Assembly (NCBI RefSeq): GCF_900129445.1
Contig: NZ_FQVT01000004.1
Location: forward strand, 186,001-250,000
Direction of reading: 5' to 3'
Length of the DNA stretch: 64,000 nucleotides
DNA from: Salegentibacter echinorum
GTDB lineage: Bacteria; Bacteroidota; Bacteroidia; Flavobacteriales; Flavobacteriaceae
A model generated the notes under the pieces. The model saw nothing but the letters and a program-made list of their open reading frames with translations. It was not told where the DNA came from and ran no database searches. Every line of letters begins with the position of its first letter. Position 1 is the stretch's first letter. Below are positions 62,201-64,000 of this stretch, piece by piece. The translations under genes and the position numbers were made by a program.

Positions 62201-64000
62201 CTATTGAATCATCGTCAAAGCTTCCATTTCTGCTTACTTCCCCGCTCAATAGTCCCAGGAAGTAATTTTTCACTACAGTTTCAGAGTACTGGTCATTAAG
62301 ATCTGCTCGACAAAGAGTGCTTGTTATAGATCCTTCCAGGTCAAAATCTGAAGTCACATTAATGGTGAAATCAGCTTCAGCCTCGCCTTCTATACACTCG
62401 AGTTCATCACCATTTACAGAGTAAGTGAAGTTATAATCACCTTCTTCTAAGCTAGATGCATCAAAGGAACTTCCTTCGAATGCTTCCCCGTTTAAAGTAA
62501 AGCTTCCTCCCAGGGTCGTATTCTCACTTAAGGCGTCAAACAGGTTAAAGCTTGCATCGCTGGTACAAACATCAATTGTTTGGTTGTTTGCACTTGCAAT
62601 TGCTTCTTTATCATCTGTAATAGTAATACTAAATTCTGCAGAATCAATACCGCATTCGCTTTCAGCTTCACCTACGGTATAAGTCCCTTCTAAAGTTAAA
62701 GAAGGAGCTCGGTCATCATTGTTATAATATGCTAACAATTCCAAACCTAAAGCAGTGGGGCTTGGCGCAAATGTTCCATTAAGATCACCAGTCCAATTAA
62801 ACCTTTCAAATAAATCTGTTAATGTAGCATCTGGATTTTGAGGATTAAAATCATTGGCGATTTCTTCAACTTCACTAAGACAAAGAGAACCCTCAACATC
62901 ATTTCCGGCATCTGCCGCTCCTGTAACAGTTACAGAAAGTTGCGCGGTATCTTCACATGATGTACCTTCTCCTACTGTATAAGTAGTAGAATAAGTGCCA
63001 GTTCCGTCTCCATTATTAAAACTTGTTGTAATATTTGCAATAGATTCATTATCGAAAGTACCATTGGTATCAGCATCAGAACCTAAAAGTCCTCTAAAGA
63101 AGCCCTCAACTTGTGTTTCAGTCGGACTTTCAGGTAAATCTGATCGGCAAACCGTGGTTGTATTGTCATCTCCAGCTTCAAATTCTTCAACTATTTCTAA
63201 AGTAATTTGCACGGTATCCTCACAACCTGCTTCAGTAGTTACTGTCGCGTTGGTTGTAAAGGTTTGAAAAGGATTACTGTTATAATCTGACACGAGGCTG
63301 GAAATGGAGGGGCTAAAAGTTATTCCAGCTATTTCTTCTTCTACCTCAATATAGCTTGAAAAAATTGCAGTTGGAGTTTCCCCGGCATCAAGTCTTGTTT
63401 GTATTTCTGACTGGCAAAGTGTTTCATTAACATCGTTCCCTGCATCAAAATCTTCTAAAGATACCGTTACTGGAGCTCTATCTTCTGCAGGGGTTTCACA
63501 AGGAGGCATTGGGCTTCCTCTTTCGTTAACTACCTGGCCAACATAGTACGTTGCTCCGTTAATTAACTCGGTATCTTCTGCTAATGGGGAATTTCCATTT
63601 TGAGAACGGTACCATCTAATATCTTGAGTGTTGTTGTACGTTCCTTCGACTTGTAAATCGGCTATGGTAGCATCTGCACAGAAAATTTGGGCATTTTCGG
63701 TGTCTGGCGCCCCAATTTGATTGGGATTAAAACCAACAGCAACCCTTTTAGATGGGCATACATTATTCTGGGCATCTTGAGTGTTTGGTACCTGAGCTAC
63801 AAAATAACTCCCTCCAGGTTGAAGCGTTCCGGTAAATGGAGTAGTGCCAAACTCAGAGTCGTAAACTTCAATGGTATATCCAGATATTGGATTAAATAAG
63901 TCAGCAAGTGCAACATTATCAAAATCTGCCGGGGTACAAGAGGATATTTCAAATCCTGTAGTTATACTGCCGGTAACATCATTAGAAGGTCTTGTCGCAC
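59256..64000 (-). CDS. giant repeat surface protein with type B T9SS sorting domain (5' end outside the window)
   Basis: At least 1,581 codons are open, and the frame runs on past 63509 to the right edge with no stop, so the start is outside. The C-terminal domain is the type B (gliding-motility-associated) T9SS signal, with FPEAITPNGDGRNDTF, FNRWGNAVYKG and GVYFYVVDF. Before it lie many Ig-like repeats with paired Cys: DANAGDIADQVIC, VCTSDASF and the TTTYTVGEGTSCE type. Two 564-nt segments (61243-61806 and 62035-62598) are nearly identical. Likely a surface adhesin secreted by T9SS with the help of the adjacent PorP/SprF protein. SprB-like by layout, though not SprB itself. Confidence 0.92.
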   Translation of the reverse strand, partial: ATRPSNDVTGSITTGFEISSCTPADFDNVALADLFNPISGYTIEVYDSEFGTTPFTGTLQPGGSYFVAQVPNTQDAQNNVCPSKRVAVGFNPNQIGAPDTENAQIFCADATIADLQVEGTYNNTQDIRWYRSQNGNSPLAEDTELINGATYYVGQVVNERGSPMPPCETPAEDRAPVTVSLEDFDAGNDVNETLCQSEIQTRLDAGETPTAIFSSYIEVEEEIAGITFSPSISSLVSDYNSNPFQTFTTNATVTTEAGCEDTVQITLEIVEEFEAGDDNTTTVCRSDLPESPTETQVEGFFRGLLGSDADTNGTFDNESIANITTSFNNGDGTGTYSTTYTVGEGTSCEDTAQLSVTVTGAADAGNDVEGSLCLSEVEEIANDFNPQNPDATLTDLFERFNWTGDLNGTFAPSPTALGLELLAYYNNDDRAPSLTLEGTYTVGEAESECGIDSAEFSITITDDKEAIASANNQTIDVCTSDASFNLFDALSENTTLGGSFTLNGEAFEGSSFDASSLEEGDYNFTYSVNGDELECIEGEAEADFTINVTSDFDLEGSITSTLCRADLNDQYSETVVKNYFLGLLSGEVSRNGSFDDDSIAEMTARYNNGDGLGTYTTTYTVGEGTSCEASVEISVTVQPSGDANAGDIADQVICASEEMINLSQYLQDTDAQEGGVFSGDGVNENGEFDASMETGIYTVTYTVDDSVSCVIEGTSDSTNFDIRIIEGGQAIASANNQTIDVCTSDASFDLFDALSDDTTPGGSFTLNGEAFEGSSFDASNLEEGDYNFTYSVNGDELECIEGEAEADFTLNVVSDFNLEGPITSTLCRADLNDQYSETVVKNYFLGLLSGEVSRNGSFDDDSIAEMTARYNNGDGLGTYTTTYTVGEGTSCEASVEISVTVQPSGDANAGDIADQVICASEGMINLNDYLLSTDAQMGGTFSGDGVEDNMFNASMGEGNYTITYTVDDSAPCVTPGTSDSTSFDIEVIEDGEAVAEANNQAINVCTSETTYDLFNALSDNTTPGGSFTLNGEAFEGSSFDASNMEEGNYDFTYSISGEELVCVEGEATADFTINVTSENFDAGDDASVTECAATLDPNPSLETARGYYINLLSSGVPTNGTFEPSIEIIRAAYLENQVGTFTTTYTLGSGSCSDSVELTVNVIDAIDANAGEIEDQTLCSSDADLNLYSLLSDDANTNGTFEGYTNGIFSPSEIGAGTYEVTYSVTEDAPCVTGEASTTFTIDVIQGANAGDDMEVALCDNEEAQDLYNYISADADMDGTFTDLADGIFNPADYDAGSYEFIYTVTSDDDQCGGDDTATITVNLGVAPAAPVAAETRAFCTIDVPTVALLSAEGTNLTWYADAELTTMLSDEDVLESGDYYVTQTSDEGCESNAAMTTVNVVDSPAPTINSDYELCEFDDPTIADLTAEINESGEVTWYAAADATTPLSNNEMLSDGTTYYATLISENGCESSERLAVTVTLEDCELLFPEAITPNGDGRNDTFVVEKIEGEYPNFNITIFNRWGNAVYKGNASTPEWDGTSNQSGNLGDDVLPVGVYFYVVDFNDGSTKPRQGRVYLSR
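61243..62598 (-). repeat. 792-nt-period direct repeat in the giant surface protein gene
   Basis: Segments 61243-61806 and 62035-62598 are the same to within a few bases, offset by 792 nt (264 codons, in frame). A third, more diverged copy of part of the unit lies around 60740-61010. This points to recent in-frame duplication or gene conversion. Confidence 0.85.

Noticed and set aside
61243-62598. CRISPR-like or mobile repeat in the giant gene
   Set aside because: The repeats are long, in frame and coding; there are no short repeats with unique spacers.
59256-63509. A start at 63509 for the giant surface protein
   Set aside because: The frame continues without a stop to the window edge and encodes further repeat-type sequence, so that Met is internal.
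1-64000. tRNA, rRNA, insertion sequence, prophage or restriction genes
   Set aside because: None were seen by eye; a tRNA scan was not possible here.

Overview
The window is chromosomal DNA of a Bacteroidota bacterium, almost certainly a Flavobacteriaceae member. The signs are low G+C, -7 promoter boxes of the flavobacterial form TAnnTTTG before many genes, near absence of Shine-Dalgarno sites, a 287-residue primary sigma factor, and type IX secretion (T9SS)/gliding genes (porT, gldJ, porV, porP/sprF, a type B sorting domain). The genus cannot be fixed from this sequence alone; a Gramella/Salegentibacter-like lineage is a guess. No tRNA, rRNA, insertion sequence, prophage or CRISPR array was seen.

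Layout. 0-5 kb: ypdA (bacillithiol disulfide reductase) overlapping rpe, a PIF1-like helicase and a stand-alone BLUF photoreceptor. 5-12.7 kb: a PYROXD2-like flavoprotein, rpoD, pnp, rpsO, accD and fbaA, most followed by a clear intrinsic terminator. 12.7-22.7 kb: tamL, a SpoU-type RNA methyltransferase, porT-menG, the trkA-trkH potassium uptake pair, an unknown TULIP-like protein and murF. 22.9-31 kb: gldJ, porV, cdd, pdhA-pdhC and an M28 peptidase lipoprotein. porU, which normally lies between gldJ and porV, is absent here. 31-36.6 kb: a short-chain dehydrogenase/SprT-like/mannose-1-phosphate guanylyltransferase/DUF389 operon, then an MlaE-MlaF type lipid ABC pair. 36.7-42.4 kb: a PafA-like phosphatase, a glycosyltransferase, a VapBC-type module whose toxin carries a nonsense codon, a methyltransferase and a FabH-like ketosynthase. 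42.5-49.4 kb: gcvP, a UbiA-like membrane protein, an ECF sigma factor with a small Cys/His protein (possible anti-sigma factor), and an M3 peptidase. 49.4-56.2 kb: a likely small RNA (6S-like), purE-purK, an hpt-adk fusion, obgE, a UDP-glucuronate decarboxylase and a DUF4136 lipoprotein. 56.5-64 kb: an OmpA/PorP/giant surface protein operon of the T9SS type; the giant gene runs off the right edge.

Most genes are core housekeeping. The most unusual points are the hpt-adk fusion, the unannotated RNA gene beside purE, the missing porU, the broken toxin beside an intact antitoxin, a strong Shine-Dalgarno before rpoD, a heptanucleotide repeat running over the purE stop codon, families of short intergenic palindromes, and a recent 792-bp-period duplication in the giant surface protein. 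No strong candidate for a wholly new multigene system was seen.
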